From NCBI GenBank assembly GCA_902728285.1, contig CACVBU010000558.1, positions 188,561-252,560 on the forward strand: DNA of 64,000 bases. Direction: 5' to 3'. The notes under the pieces were generated by a model. The model did no database searches, had not been told where the DNA came from, and was given only the letters and a program-made list of their open reading frames with translations. The stretch's first letter is position 1, and every line of letters starts with the position of its first letter. The position numbers were made by a program, and so were the translations under genes. The stretch is from Clytia hemisphaerica (taxonomy: Eukaryota; Cnidaria; Hydrozoa; Leptothecata; Clytiidae). Below, in pieces: positions 45,083 to 56,753 of the stretch.

Positions 45083-45391
45083 TATGGAGCAACGAGTATC
45101 ATGGAACTATACAATATCTGTTCTAAAAACGGTCTCAAATTTAAAATTCAAATTTCGAAACATATAAAAAGTTGAAGGTGATTATCGGGGTTGATAGATT
45201 CTTAACCTCGACATCTCAAAAATTTATGATATGAATTGAACCTTTTTGAAGCCACCATATTTTCAGATTGTCATAGAATATTCCCTATAGGGTGTCCTTG
45301 TTTCTATATTCTTCAAAATTGAAAAACAATTTTGTGACAAAATTTCAAAGGCGTGTGGTAACATTTTAAATTGTGCACTCGGTCACATGGG
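45083..45391. promoter_or_regulatory. Upstream region of the split secreted gene
   Basis: The promoter for the minus-strand gene starting at 45082 should lie here, ahead of the MITE at 45392. I see no TATA box I would defend. Confidence 0.3.
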
Positions 45392-45540
45392 TGACGGTTT
45401 TTTATAAGAACATTCATAATTTTTTTCAAGCCTTCGGGTGTTCTTAACATGGTATTGGTTCTCCCCATTTTTGTTCTTAATATTTTGGCCATCGAAGCCT
45501 TATGTTCTTATAAAGTTTGTTCTCGTAACAAAAACGTGTA
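45392..45540. mobile_element. TACAC-ended MITE, short copy
   Basis: Left end GACGGTTTTTTATAAGAACA, right end TAACAAAAACGTGTA. It has the CAAGCCTTCGGGTGTTCTTAAC and GGCCATCGAAGCCTTATG segments of the family but is internally shortened to about 150 bp. Confidence 0.6.
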
Positions 45541-46924
45541 TCTTAAATTTTGCACGATATAAAGAGCTCAAGTGCATGATTACATAACTGTGTGTTCTTT
45601 TCAGTATCCTTGATAAGTCAAAAACATTTTACAGATATTTCATTCATTTTAAATATTAAAAAGCCTTTCAAAGGTTTGTTTCTGACTATCTAACACTAAG
45701 AGACCTAATCCCAATATGGTCATATTGAATAATTAAAATTAATTAGTTTCAAACTGAGCTGAGATCTTCATAAGCAAATCAAAAGATTTAGTCCAAAAAG
45801 TTTCCATTTATTTAACTCAGCTACCACATATGGGTAAAATTTTAACAAACGACTACCTACAAGGGCACGGGCCCGTGGACCAATGAACCGACAAAACCCA
45901 CGTAGTTTAGCACACTAATTATTGATTGAAAATTGGCTCTCAATTGGCTTTTTTTTTTACGTAAAGACTCGATGGGGGTTTAAGATCGGTATTCATTTCC
46001 AATGTAAACTTTTCAAAGTTCAGTCATTGTTAACTTAGACTACATAATATATTAATGATGAGAAATATTCGATAATATAGTTTTCGGACCGTAATGTACG
46101 GAGTAAACAACATGCTCTATTATAAAAAGGAATATTATGCAGTGTATGCAGCCCTTTAAAGCCTTTCCTCTACGGATCAGGGACGAAGTTTTGCTTTCTA
46201 CTTTATCAAACAAAAATCAAACTAATTGCAAATCTTTCTTTTCAATCTATGCAATGTATCGATTAATTAGGATGATAATAAAGGAAATCATAGATTTGTA
46301 AATCATGTAATTTCAAGTATTCCACTGTTTTATACTTCCGATTTCAAATGATAGAGATAATGCTAATAATGGTCACGTCTTATAGCACATGTTTCAAATA
46401 TTTGAAATATGAGTGTATGAATTGCCTCATTTTAGATTCTTAAAATCATAGTTTTGAACAGTTAAAACTGATAAGGATACGTAATAACAAAAACTTCAAC
46501 CTCACTGCTTTGTAGATTTCGACGTTCCGAGCCGAATTTAGAATACAATTGACTTTCACCGATTTGATCTTCAAGGAACCAACAATTTTGTTCGAATCCC
46601 TGGGGGGGGCTGCCTTCCGATTTTGGAAAGTCTGAAATTTTGTGAATTTTTCCTAAAATTCAGCCTTTTTAGGGATATATATTGTGGTAGAGAGACTTTG
46701 AAAGTCCAAAGAATAGCCCCCTTTAAGAGCAGCACATAACCTTACCCTCCATTTGCCTAATTATCCCCCTGGGGTTCAAATTTATTGAAAAAGATTCGAA
46801 ATACAGAGAGTAATGTAAACCACTTATTAGCTGAGGGGACGAATGTTTTAGTTCGAATCACAGAAAGATTCGAATAATAGAAACTCGAATACGAGAGAGT
46901 TGACTGTACTTAGTGTAGTAACTA

Positions 46925-47160
46925 AACTGGCTCGTCAGTCGGGCTGGAATGATATCAGGCGGGAAAAGTGAGCATAGGAGTTAGGTAAGTGTAGGGAGAA
47001 ATTTTGTCGGCAGCAAGGGCTGTTTAATCAGCAGCCTCTCACCAATTTTTGCTCGTTCTCCTACGCAACTCCTATTCTAGCAAACACCCGCCACCTTTAT
47101 GATCCCGCCCTCTGACATTATTAATTAACAGACTAGTTTGCTAGTCTATGTAGTAACAAG
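46925..47160. mobile_element. Palindromic MITE-like segment
   Basis: CGGGAAAAGTGAGCATAGGA near 46960 pairs with the complement of CTCCTATTCTAGCAAACACC near 47075, and GTAGTAAC occurs on both outer sides. Boundaries are approximate and the superfamily is unknown. Confidence 0.45.
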
Positions 47161-48363
47161 GAGTGGCAACGGAAGCCAATATCTCTTACCTCCGAAAGAT
47201 ATTTTTAAATTGACGTCAATTTCTTACGTCAGTATTTATGAAATTTTCTTCTTTCATTGAAATTGTAAACGACGGCTATAAAAGTCCAGAATTTCAAGGT
47301 CCCACCTGGTCAATTTAGGCTTCAAAATCCAAAAATTCAAGAACTTATTTGCTCTTAAAAAACCGAAAAACAACAACGTATTGTTTGACAGCTGGGCACG
47401 ACATAGTTTATAGTGATTTTATGTGTAAGCTGTATTGAATGAACAATGTAGAAATCAGATATTCCTATCATTTTTAGAAATATTCAAGTTGAATTTGGCA
47501 TATCAACAAATTCTAATCTATTATTTAGTAAGCCTCGATTTCTATGGTGAAATCTGCAGTAATAAAGTGTGTAGAAACGGAACATTTTCTTTTGAGTTAT
47601 GCTTCGAAACCACTTTACTTTGAACTGATAAAGATATGCACCTTGTACAGCTCACGCCACCGGGGAGCCAGTGGGCCATACCCCCTACTTTTTTTCAAAG
47701 TAAAGATTTTTGGTTCCGCCTCCTTAGACTCTATATTCATTGCCCCCCTCCCCACTTTCAATTTCATGGTGTGGGCCTTGTGGTAACAAGAAGTGTCAGT
47801 GGATTTTTTGACCCTTGAATCATTAAAATGAGAACTCATTAAAATACACTTTATAAGGTTGAGTCACTCTTTAGGAATTCATTTTGTAGAGATTTTAGGC
47901 TTGATGTCTTGTATTAAACTCTTTTCTTTAAAAATCCTTGTTTACAGTGATTAATGAGCTACTTGTATTTAGCAATCCGACTTTAATTAGTCTCAAAAAA
48001 GATGACGCTAATATCGCATTAAATAAATTCCTTAAAAATCTTTAAAAGATCTTTGATAATCGACGAATTTCAATTAAACACAATGTTCAATTAAGATTGT
48101 GATATATACTCCCTCGCACGGTATCTGAGCAATTTTACAGATTACGTATTTTGGCTTGCATGAACGTTATAAGAACGTCTTTAAAATGTATTGGTGTTTC
48201 AGAGACCCCGCTTATAACATTTATATGCCTATATACTCCCGCTCCCATACCATGCTGTGTGTATCTGTATGAAGATTTTAAAAGCATCATGAATTAATAC
48301 TCTTTTTAAGGTAATATATTGATTTTCAAAAAACTTCTGTACCTACCATTATATCTTTACCAA
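47161..48363. other. No gene recognised
   Basis: No supported gene. A GC-richer insertion-like stretch at about 47630-47800 (CACGCCACCGGGGAGCCAG to CATGGTGTGGGCC) may be the remains of a DNA transposon. The rest is AT-rich. Confidence 0.4.
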
Positions 48364-48613
48364 TACACCTTTTTCAACCATTCACATATAAGAACATTCA
48401 AAATTTGGATTTCAAGCTTAAAAAATTTCTTCAAATTTTCTCACATTTTCATAATTTTGTGAGTATTTCACTCTATTTTCCTAAGAAATTGTGTCTTTTA
48501 GAGTCTGCAAAGTCTTTATAAATGTTCTTAACTTTTCTGTTAATATTTTGGCCAATGAAGTCTTATGTTTTTGCATAGTTTGTTCGGGGTTGGTGCTTAT
48601 AAAAAAGACGTGT
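48364..48613. mobile_element. TACAC-ended MITE, copy 6
   Basis: Begins TACACCTTTTTCAACC, reaches ATATAAGAACATTC, and ends TTATAAAAAAGACGTGTCA. Shares the GGCCAATGAAGTCTTATG segment. The left end is partly rearranged. Confidence 0.55.
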
Positions 48614-49077
48614 CATTAGTCAAAAAGGTGCCAATGTGCCTTTATACTATTTAGAAATTACTAAGCTACCACCCTCTGATGCGTTGAAGTGAATCTCAAT
48701 GCCAGTGGAAAGAAAACACGTGTTCGTTAGTAATCCCTGTTTCGTTCGATTTAAGTTACTAAGACAATTAATCTGATTATGTAGCCCACTCTTTCAATAA
48801 TTAGAGGTAAAATAGTTTTTAAAATGGGGTTATCTGATTTATTGATCAATCTTATTGATATATAATGAAACATGATGAGCAATCATATGATGAATCATTT
48901 TTGGCTAAACTAGTCTCGAGTGAAGAGTGCAGAGTTTACAAATTTACATAAAATCTAAACTGGCCAATCAGTTAACTGGTTAAATCAGACTTGAGTTTAA
49001 AAAAAAGGTAAGATTTTCAAATTATGCGGGGGGGGGGGCATCTTCAACCACCCATTCAATATAAACATCTATTAACT

Positions 49078-49763
49078 TCACCCCCTTCTCGCAGACCCAC
49101 TGGGACCCCTTACTGGAAAAATTGGCCACCATATCGTCCCCAGGGGAAAGTTATCCTGGAAACAAAAACTGCAGGATAATTTTCCACTGGGAACGATATT
49201 TTGGCCAATCTTTCTACTTGGAAGGGGTTCCGGGTGGGTCTGTGAATGGGGTGGGGATGAATTCAAAGTCAATTTTCAGCTCCACTGGGAAATTAACTTT
49301 GACTTCATTCCGATTCGAAAATTCGATGTCTGAAAATTGCACTCAAACCATCCCCACTGGATTTTTTAACCTCAATAGAAAGAACAATAGAATTTCTATC
49401 CCCATTGGGAGTTTAATAGGAATTTTTATCCCCACTGAGGAAAAAGGTTCCACCGAGGCTGTGAGACAGGGCTGTTCTCACAGACCACCTGGGACCCCTT
49501 CCCAGTGGAAAGATTAGCCAAAATATTGTCCCCAGTGGAAAATTATCCTGCAGTTTTTGTCCCCACTGAAAATAATTAAATAACCAATCCTCACCGAAAA
49601 TATCATGATATTTTTCCCATCCCCACTAAATTTTCTGACTTGAAAACAAGGAAATTTAAATCCCTAGCCATAAAAGATATGAAAATATCCCCAACGAGTT
49701 TCAGTCCGTTATTTTTAACCCCACTGGTTGCAAAAATCCTACCGGGTCTGTGAGAAGTGGGTG
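49078..49763. mobile_element. hAT-like element, CACCCCCTTCTCGCAG ends, 686 bp
   Basis: Left end CACCCCCTTCTCGCAGACCC and right end GGGTCTGTGAGAAGTGGGTG are inverted repeats; the 8-bp duplication TATTAACT lies at 49070-49077 and 49764-49771. The interior repeats CCCCACTGG-type phrases, including an internal GGCTGTGAGACAGGG, as if two units were fused. It ends 183 bp before the LRR gene start codon. Confidence 0.75.
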
Positions 49764-49946
49764 TATTAACTACTAGCAATCTAGTAATGGTACGGTATAT
49801 AATAAAAGCTTTTTTATAGTGCCAGGAGTATTATATCATGAAAGTTTTCCAATGTCTTCGTTACAAATTGATAACCGGAATTGCAGAAACAGTTCTGTTA
49901 ATTGACACTCAACATTTTGTTTTTAGGATCACACAGTACATTCAAA

Positions 49947-51944
49947 ATGGACCAATCCAAGATCCTTCTCATTGCTCTTGTTGCTCTTGTTTTAACTTCT
50001 ACCGCGCATGCGCAATGCCCTGACTCGTGCATCTGTGGAAGTAATAACATCACTCGATGTTCCCATAAAACTTTATCCATCATCGAAACATCGAAGATAC
50101 CCAAATCAACAGTTCAGCTCTACTATAGTGATAATTTCATAACCAGTATCGACAAAAATGATTTTGCAGGACTGACTAATTTGCATACTCTTCAGTTACA
50201 GCAAAACCAAATTTCTAATATTGAAGATGGTAGTTTCCAAGATCTTCTGAATCTCAAAATGTTGATTTTAAGTGACAACAATTTGAAGTCGATTACCAAA
50301 GATACATTTAAAGGACTTTCAAACCTGGAACATTTGATGTTGAATGGCCAAAAAAATCAACTTGAGATTGAAGACAACGCTTTTGTGCACAACCCTAATC
50401 TATTAACACTTATGCTTACTGGAAATAAAATTCCAACCCTAAGGAACACTGTTTTCAACGGCTTAACTAAACTAAAAAACTTGTATTTCGACCTCGACAA
50501 GATTACTCACATCGAGGAAAATGTCTTCAAGAGTATCCCCAAAGGAGTCACAATGGAAAACACTGGTAGAAAAGGAGTAGCTAGTCCCAATGGTTGTTGC
50601 TGTAGAAGAGCGAGAGCTTTAGCTGGAACAAAGTTTGAAACACTTTGCTCAATAAATCAATGTAGCTCCGCTGGTGCATGCAAAGAGGTGAAACCATCTT
50701 CATCTACCACACAACACCCAAAGACAACAACTCCAGTCCAACCATCTCCTCAAACTTCATCATCTGCTAATTTAGTTAAACCTTCAAGCTCCGAAGTTAC
50801 CGCTCCAAAGATAACATCTTCATCAAATTCTCAGCCAACATCAACCATTAATCCACAAAAGAGCTCATCAAAAACGATGGTAAAACCCTCAAGCTCCGAA
50901 GTTACTGCTCCAAAGATAACATCGTCATTGAATGCACAGCCAACATCAACCATTAAACCACAAATGAGCTCATCGCATACGATGATAAAACCCTCAAGCT
51001 CTGCAGGAACTAAACCTGAACCAACCTCATCTCTAAATCCTCAACCCGCATCCACTTCGCAATATCAAAAGACTTCCACAATCAAACAAGCTAAACCATC
51101 ATCATCTTCGATCGAACCGGAAATAGAAGCATCGATCACCACCATGCAACCTTCACAATCAACAGCACCAGTAAATATAATTCATTCATCAAGCTCAGCA
51201 ACCGTCGAATCATTAACCTCATATTTTCGCCAGGAGCAATCCAGTGCAGCAATCGTCATTAAACCGTCTCGAACCCCATCAATGGGATATTCAATGGAAA
51301 GCCTCTCAGCGTCATCACAAACACAAGCATCAATGTCACCAAGCACCTATCTATCACAATCTCCATCTGTTTCCAAAGAATCAAGCCATGTCATGTCTTT
51401 GCCATCACTTTCAACAAGTATCAAACCATCATCAACATTAGGCGAATCGATGTTCTCTTCCTCGAGTTTGATTTCTGAATCCATTGATAAATCCTATTCA
51501 GCGATGCAATCAACTAACCTACCATCTTCAAGCTCCTCCATTTCGATCAAAAGTGCTTCAATTTCACTCAACGAATCATCCGTGAAAACCTCCCAAATGC
51601 TCTCACAATCAAGATCATTAACACCTTCAGCCTCACCAAGCAGTTCCTACCAAACATCAATGTCATCCACGACAATAATCATTACCTCTGCATCAGAATC
51701 CCCAGATTCTCAAGAAGAGTCGTCTACTCAAACACCTTACATCTCCAAAATGATGTCATCAATGAAACCTACTCGGACATCAGCAACACCAGCTCCTGAA
51801 ACAGAACCTAACACTATCACACCAAGCTCATCTTCGGTACAACAGCAGGCCAGCTCTTCAGTTCAAGGCAATGCCGTTCAAACAAACTTTTCAATCAAAA
51901 TATTAATTACTATGCTGATTGTATTTGTAGCTGTTTTGTTTTAA
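49947..51944 (+). CDS. Secreted LRR protein with Ser-rich stalk and GPI-like tail
   Basis: One coding exon of 665 aa; TTTTTAG at 49920-49926 is a likely acceptor, so an upstream non-coding exon exists. The start Met gives a signal peptide (residues 1-22, LLIALVALVL). Next is an LRRNT-like cap CPDSCICGSNNITRC, then about six leucine-rich repeats (roughly 50-195; FAGLTNLHTLQLQQNQIS, FQDLLNLKMLILSDNNLK, FKGLSNLEHLML) and a Cys cluster (NGCCC ... LC ... QC ... AC). The remaining 420 or so residues are Ser/Thr/Pro-rich, with three near-copies of a 35-residue repeat containing KPSSSEVTAPKITSS (about 50775-51070). The end FSIKILITMLIVFVAVLF has no cytoplasmic tail, which fits a GPI signal. LRR heads usually bind protein ligands; the ligand here is unknown. 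Confidence 0.88.
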   Translation: MDQSKILLIALVALVLTSTAHAQCPDSCICGSNNITRCSHKTLSIIETSKIPKSTVQLYYSDNFITSIDKNDFAGLTNLHTLQLQQNQISNIEDGSFQDLLNLKMLILSDNNLKSITKDTFKGLSNLEHLMLNGQKNQLEIEDNAFVHNPNLLTLMLTGNKIPTLRNTVFNGLTKLKNLYFDLDKITHIEENVFKSIPKGVTMENTGRKGVASPNGCCCRRARALAGTKFETLCSINQCSSAGACKEVKPSSSTTQHPKTTTPVQPSPQTSSSANLVKPSSSEVTAPKITSSSNSQPTSTINPQKSSSKTMVKPSSSEVTAPKITSSLNAQPTSTIKPQMSSSHTMIKPSSSAGTKPEPTSSLNPQPASTSQYQKTSTIKQAKPSSSSIEPEIEASITTMQPSQSTAPVNIIHSSSSATVESLTSYFRQEQSSAAIVIKPSRTPSMGYSMESLSASSQTQASMSPSTYLSQSPSVSKESSHVMSLPSLSTSIKPSSTLGESMFSSSSLISESIDKSYSAMQSTNLPSSSSSISIKSASISLNESSVKTSQMLSQSRSLTPSASPSSSYQTSMSSTTIIITSASESPDSQEESSTQTPYISKMMSSMKPTRTSATPAPETEPNTITPSSSSVQQQASSSVQGNAVQTNFSIKILITMLIVFVAVLF

Positions 51945-52133
51945 ATAGATTAATACTTGTATCTTGTATTTGTTAAAATTATTGTAAGATAGACACTTTT
52001 GAAAAATGCGTTTGATTTTCGGACTGAAGATCACCGGCAGAACCTCTTTAGAAAACTATATATGGGAAATATACTGATTACATTCTTCTTTTCTTTTCAA
52101 AATTTTACTTGCAATGAAGCTTACTTTGCTTAA

Positions 52134-52731
52134 CCCTTTAAGTGCCAATGTCGTATATATCAGACATGGGCTATGAAGGATGGCGAAGCCCTCCTGTAAT
52201 GCCCAGTTTGAGTTACAAATCGTCATTTTTGGTCTAACTCGTAGGAATCAAATTTGCTTCATGGCCAAGTAAAAAAAAAATCAAAAAGTGAGTCTTTTCA
52301 GCGAGATTTTAAGCTAAAAAGTAAAAAAAAATGCAAAAATTTGACAAAAATCCACTTTTTTAAGATTTTGACCGTTTTTTGACCATTTTTGGTTAACGAG
52401 TGATTAAAGAGCCTCCAAATCTGTCCTCAAGCGAATTACTTTGAAGTTTAACCACTAGGCACCTTTCTATTATTCATTCAGTCAAGTCCGCGCAGCGGGC
52501 CTGAATGCTTTAATTTCCCTTACCTACCCCCCCTCTTAGCCACCTCCCACCCCGCGCCCTTCCTAAGTCAGGCGGCGCCGAAGTCCTCTACAAAAAAGAG
52601 ACTCTAAGCTATCCAACAGGCTATAGAGTAGCTTCTAACTTCTTCTAGATCTAGAGATATAAGCCCTTAAAGTTTGAACTATCGATTTTCTTTAAAAAAC
52701 TTAGAAAAAAATGACCGTGGCACTTAAAGGG
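52134..52731. mobile_element. TTAA-target MITE (piggyBac-like)
   Basis: A 598-bp element with inverted ends CCCTTTAAGTGCCA and TTAA directly outside each end (52130-52133 and 52732-52735). TTAA targets with CCC-starting termini are typical of piggyBac-type elements. The interior holds no transposase. A fragment of the same family lies at 37401-37686. It follows the LRR gene by 189 bp. Confidence 0.75.
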
Positions 52732-53623
52732 TTAAGGAAAGTCAAATAAAAAAATAACGAAAAAACAGAAAGAGTCCGTTTATGATAAACGATGAAAAGA
52801 ACAGATTCAGAATATCCAACTAAAAGACTTTTCCAGAAAAGATTTGAGTATGGGGGTGGAGGATATAACAATTTTCAGTGATTTACCCCCCAGGACAAAG
52901 TGACTTTTGGCTCCCCGGACAACGGGCTTTAACCCCCGGACAAGCAACAGTTGACCCCCTCCCCCAAACAACCCAAATTACCAGAAAATTGACAGAAAAA
53001 GGTGAAAAACGAGAGCATTAAATTGATTGTAATAAATAGAGGCACAAAACGATTTTATGCATCAGGAAATGTATTTCCATTATGTAAAAGGCACTTATTT
53101 ACAAGATTATGCACCCCTGTAAACACATTCCATCATCTCTGAAAAAAGATGAGCTGCAACAGTTCAAACGAAGCATTTTTCTCAAAACTTTCACCTTCTC
53201 CACTTTTCTCAACGATGTTGCACACACAGAAAAACTTTTGGAAACTCTTGGGAAGATGTTGAAAATTTTGTGGGGTTTGAAGCATTCGGCATCTTGTTTA
53301 TGTCCAAGGGATAACCAGAAGTGAAAAAAAGAAAACATAAAGAGTGTTACAATGAGCAAGACTTTGTACTGTAAAAAAGAAGTCGTTTCTCTCATAAATT
53401 GATACCCTTGTTTTTAGCCTTTTTTGACATTTTTCAAAATTGACATTTTAGGTTTTTGAACATAACTTTTGAACAAATGAAGTAAAATTAAAAAATAATA
53501 CACCAAATTTTAAGTGCGGCTTTCCTCTGAATAATTTTGAAACAATCTTTGAAAATATTTCTACTACTGCCTGCAATATCAAATCAAAGAGAGTAACTTA
53601 TTTGTGGTACACCTGGTAAGTCC

Positions 53624-53924
53624 CCCGGGGGGGGTACTACCCTTGTCAACCGACGGGGGTGCTCCGCTGAGGTTCGAAAAATGGACCCTACGTGGGACTC
53701 GAAATTTGCGAAAAAAGTGACCCTGAATGGGACTGAAATTCCAAAATTTTCTCAAATTTTCTACTTTTTCCCCAAATTTTCCAAAAAAAGGCACCCTACG
53801 AGGGACTGATTTTTCTGTTTTGGTGTTTTTGCGACCCTACCTGGGACTCGTGGAGGTTAAAAAAGGTACCCTGACCAGCGGAGTATCCCCGTAACCCATC
53901 TTGCCCTAGTACCCCCCCCCCGGG
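53624..53924. mobile_element. hAT-like MITE, CCCGGGGGGGGTACTA ends
   Basis: A 301-bp element with inverted ends CCCGGGGGGGGTACTA / TAGTACCCCCCCCCCCGGG and a perfect 8-bp duplication GTAAGTCC (53616-53623 and 53925-53932). The interior has ACCCTACGTGGGACTCG and related phrases in both orientations. Same family as the outer element at 14951. Confidence 0.85.
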
Positions 53925-54154
53925 GTAAGTCCTATAATAGCACCTTTAGCACCTCTTAATCTCATCCTTGTCAAAGTCTTATAACAAAAATATTGATATT
54001 TATAAAATTATTATGATAAACTTATGAAAATTTGTCAAATTTGCGTCATTAAAGAAGGAAATACTTAAATAAAACTTTGTACGTGTGTTATTATGGTTTA
54101 TTATACATGTGTGTACGTTGGGAAGGTAAAATACTCAACCCAATATGTATTGTA

Positions 54155-54250
54155 CCTGGGAGGGGCACTCAAAGTAAATGATCTACCGTACGTGCGGCCC
54201 TTAAGGGTCCTTTTCCCAAGCTTCCCAGAGTGCACTGTAAGGGTCAAAAT
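54155..54250. repeat. End fragment of the CTTACAGTGCA MITE family
   Basis: GGGAGGGGCACTCAAAGTAA, CGTGCGGCCCTTAAGG and GAGTGCACTGTAAGGGTC match the left part of the element at 3231. The right half is missing. Confidence 0.6.
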
Positions 54251-54914
54251 GAGCACGTATGGTCTACCGTGAAAAGCACAGGCAAAAATCATATATTAAC
54301 CTGTGCCGACCAATCGAGATTCTATTCAGCGCGCGATCAACGCAGAGAAAAGTAACCATGACGAACATCCAAGATCTTGGGTGAGGTTCAAAGTTGATAT
54401 TTCTATTCCCGTCGTTGAAAACACAACTTAAGAATGTCATCAATGCTTTTCAAAAAGAGTCAGTGATAGAGAATCATAACATATCATAAAGATCTGCCTA
54501 TTATTTTCATTCCATTAAAGTAACATTATCAAAACTAATAGTTTAGTAATTACTGGTATACATTTGGGAATCATGTAAAAGATTTCTTTCGAAAAAAACT
54601 CATTACAATTACATTTGGAGGTTTCTGGGGAATTTGTAAATAGTAAACTGCAAACTAATACAGTCTGCTAGACATTAATAAGGTAATATTTGCTCTTCAT
54701 CTTTTATTCTTTCTATAGTGATTAGATTGACACATACACGATAAAATTTCTATTATTGGTCCTCAGAGGTTGATTATATTCTTTGAAAACTCAACCTCTG
54801 ATACTCAGGGTACGCACGATCACTTTTTAATATATTTTAATATACATCGATCAAATGTAGCGCTACTTTTCAATTTTCACTTTACACTGACTGACACACG
54901 TTTATAAAAAATCA
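54251..54914. other. No gene recognised
   Basis: AT-rich DNA with no supported coding, RNA or repeat feature. Confidence 0.4.
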
Positions 54915-54916
54915 TA

Positions 54917-55231
54917 CTCTTGTCTCCCGATTAGACGGGGGGTCCGAATAAGCAGTGGGGTAGGAAAATTTTCTAAATTCTAATAAGGGGGGGGGGGTGG
55001 AATAAGAGGGGGTAATTTGAAGACGGATTTTTTTAACTGATATCAATTTCAACAACAAAAAAGAAACTTTAACAAAGGAACACGTAAAATAAGAACCAAT
55101 ACTACTAACAAAAAGGAAAATTTTAACAAATTTAAGGTTTATCTACACTGTATACACAAATTTAATTAGCGGGGGGGGGGTCTTAATAAGAGCGGAGGGG
55201 TTGGATAGTACGTCTATTCGGGAGACAAGAG
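54917..55231. mobile_element. TA-target MITE, CTCTTGTCTCCCGA ends
   Basis: A 315-bp element with inverted ends CTCTTGTCTCCCGA and the exact complement at the right, flanked by TA on each side. The interior has G-runs followed or preceded by AATAAG in several places. No ORF. Confidence 0.75.
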
Positions 55232-55638
55232 TAAAAAGCAAACCAATCTAAACCAGACCTAAAATTTCAACTTACCACAAGACGAGGAGGAATGAATTAA
55301 CAAATGTTAATTATAACGACCCCTCATTCTTCTTCTCTTATCACCCTCTTAAAGATGATAAAACTCATTTTAAGAATTCTTCGCCATCCCTACCACAGGA
55401 GCCTCTGAAAGACAAACTTTTGAAAAAATTCTAAGAGATCGAAATTACTATTTCTGAAAAAGGCTCAGCATCAAACGTGTTAAAGGGTTAAACAAGGCGG
55501 TCTTTAATTGGAATTATCGGATTCAAAAAATGTCCATTATTGGCAGTAAAAAAATTGATGATGTTAAAAGAAATGATTTTTTCCTTTTAAATAAAACGAG
55601 GGCTCATTGAAAGTATCAGAACACTACTCCCATTGAGT

Positions 55639-55920
55639 ATAAAGCCCCAAAGGCGCTAGAGATGAATGAATCTTCAATCCTCAAGCAAGAAAAAGTGAAG
55701 CCTTAAGATTTGTGCCGCATTTAGAAAGACGGATTAATTCTAGCACTTTCCTTACTTTCGTTTTTACGCTGTGTATTCTTCGAAATTGGGCGATATGTTT
55801 TACTTTCAATCTAGTGTTTGTGTGAAAACCATGCGGGTCACGTGTTTATGATGGAAAATAAGAGGCTTCATTTCCTATCCAGGAGTCTCGTGTCTAGCCC
55901 TTCGGGGCTTGGAAGTCAAT
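55639..55920. mobile_element. AAGCCCCGAAGGGCTAGA-ended MITE
   Basis: The right end CTAGCCCTTCGGGGCTTGG with AAGTCAATG and the left end CATTGAGTATAAAGCCCC are diverged inverted repeats. The interior AAGAAAAAGTGAAGCCTTAAG and GGCTTCATTTCCTATCCAGG are shared with 18826-19262. Confidence 0.6.
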
Positions 55921-56155
55921 GACTACTCCCTCCGAATAATTTGGATTTTGTTTTTAGTTTCGATCGCAGAAAATCTTGATCTTGATCTCAAAATTTATTT
56001 GAAATATCACCTGGCGTTCAAACCAAATTTTTAACCTCAGAAGTATAAATATTCTGAAACTATAAACATCTTTACACATATCAAAAGTATACCCTATTAA
56101 CAATAGATAAAAACTATAAAATTATTAGTTATGATAAAATATCGAGAGAAAATCA

Positions 56156-56601
56156 TCAAAGTTTTTTCTCTTGAATTGTAAGTTCTGCTATTTTCATGTT
56201 ATTCGCATTCATATAACGTAATCGACGGTTTGTTTTATAAGCCTCAATGCGTCTTATCTCATCAAGCATATTATCACACGGGCTATCCCAGCGAAGACCC
56301 GAATCTTCGAAATCTAAGGGCGTCTTCGAGGCGTAAGAATCTTTTACAGGCGTCTGATCTGGCAATCGATTGGGTGGAGCATTAAGAACAAGTTTGGAAA
56401 TCATATCACTTTCTTTGTCACCGTTTCCCGTGTGCCGCTGACGTGTTTTCATTTTCGATTTCGATAATTTGCGTTTTGTTTTCTTAGGTACGGGTTGCGA
56501 ACGTTCACTACTACTTTTTCGTATACTGGAGGAGTACGATTTGTGTGCACTTGAGGAGCCACCAGTTGTTACACTACCACTACTTGCTGGAGTTGTTGAA
56601 G
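56156..56601 (-). CDS. Terminal exon of an unrecognised basic Ser-rich protein
   Basis: An open frame of 147 codons follows a strong acceptor (TTTTGCCTTTTACAG read on the minus strand, ending at 56602), entered in phase 1. The start is Ser/Thr-rich. A run of basic residues (PKKTKRKLSKSKMKTRQR) looks like a nuclear localisation signal. The last 60 residues are charged and may form a helix (DEIRRIEAYKTNRRLRYMN). The upstream exons were not found, so the entry is partial. A protein with this tail might be nuclear, but I do not recognise the family. Confidence 0.6.
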
Positions 56602-56625
56602 CTGTAAAAGGCAAAAAAAAAATAA

Positions 56626-56753
56626 CTTAAAATGGGTGAAACTAATGAATTTCAATAAAAATTCTTGAGTGGACTTACTCTAACCTTTGAGTAAGAGCCA
56701 CATGATAATCTCAAGAATTTTTATTTGAATTCATTAGTTTCACCTATTTTAAG
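56626..56753. mobile_element. Long hairpin next to an exon
   Basis: CTTAAAATGGGTGAAACTAA at the left and TTAGTTTCACCTATTTTAAG at the right are arms of a 128-bp near-palindrome, about 45 bp per arm. It lies 24 bp upstream of the acceptor of the exon at 56601. Likely a MITE; no target duplication found. Confidence 0.65.

Noticed and set aside
56156..56614. Treating the minus-strand frame from 56614 as a complete gene
   Set aside because: The first codons lie in a polypyrimidine/acceptor sequence (TTTTGCCTTTTACAG). It is better read as a terminal exon that starts at 56601.
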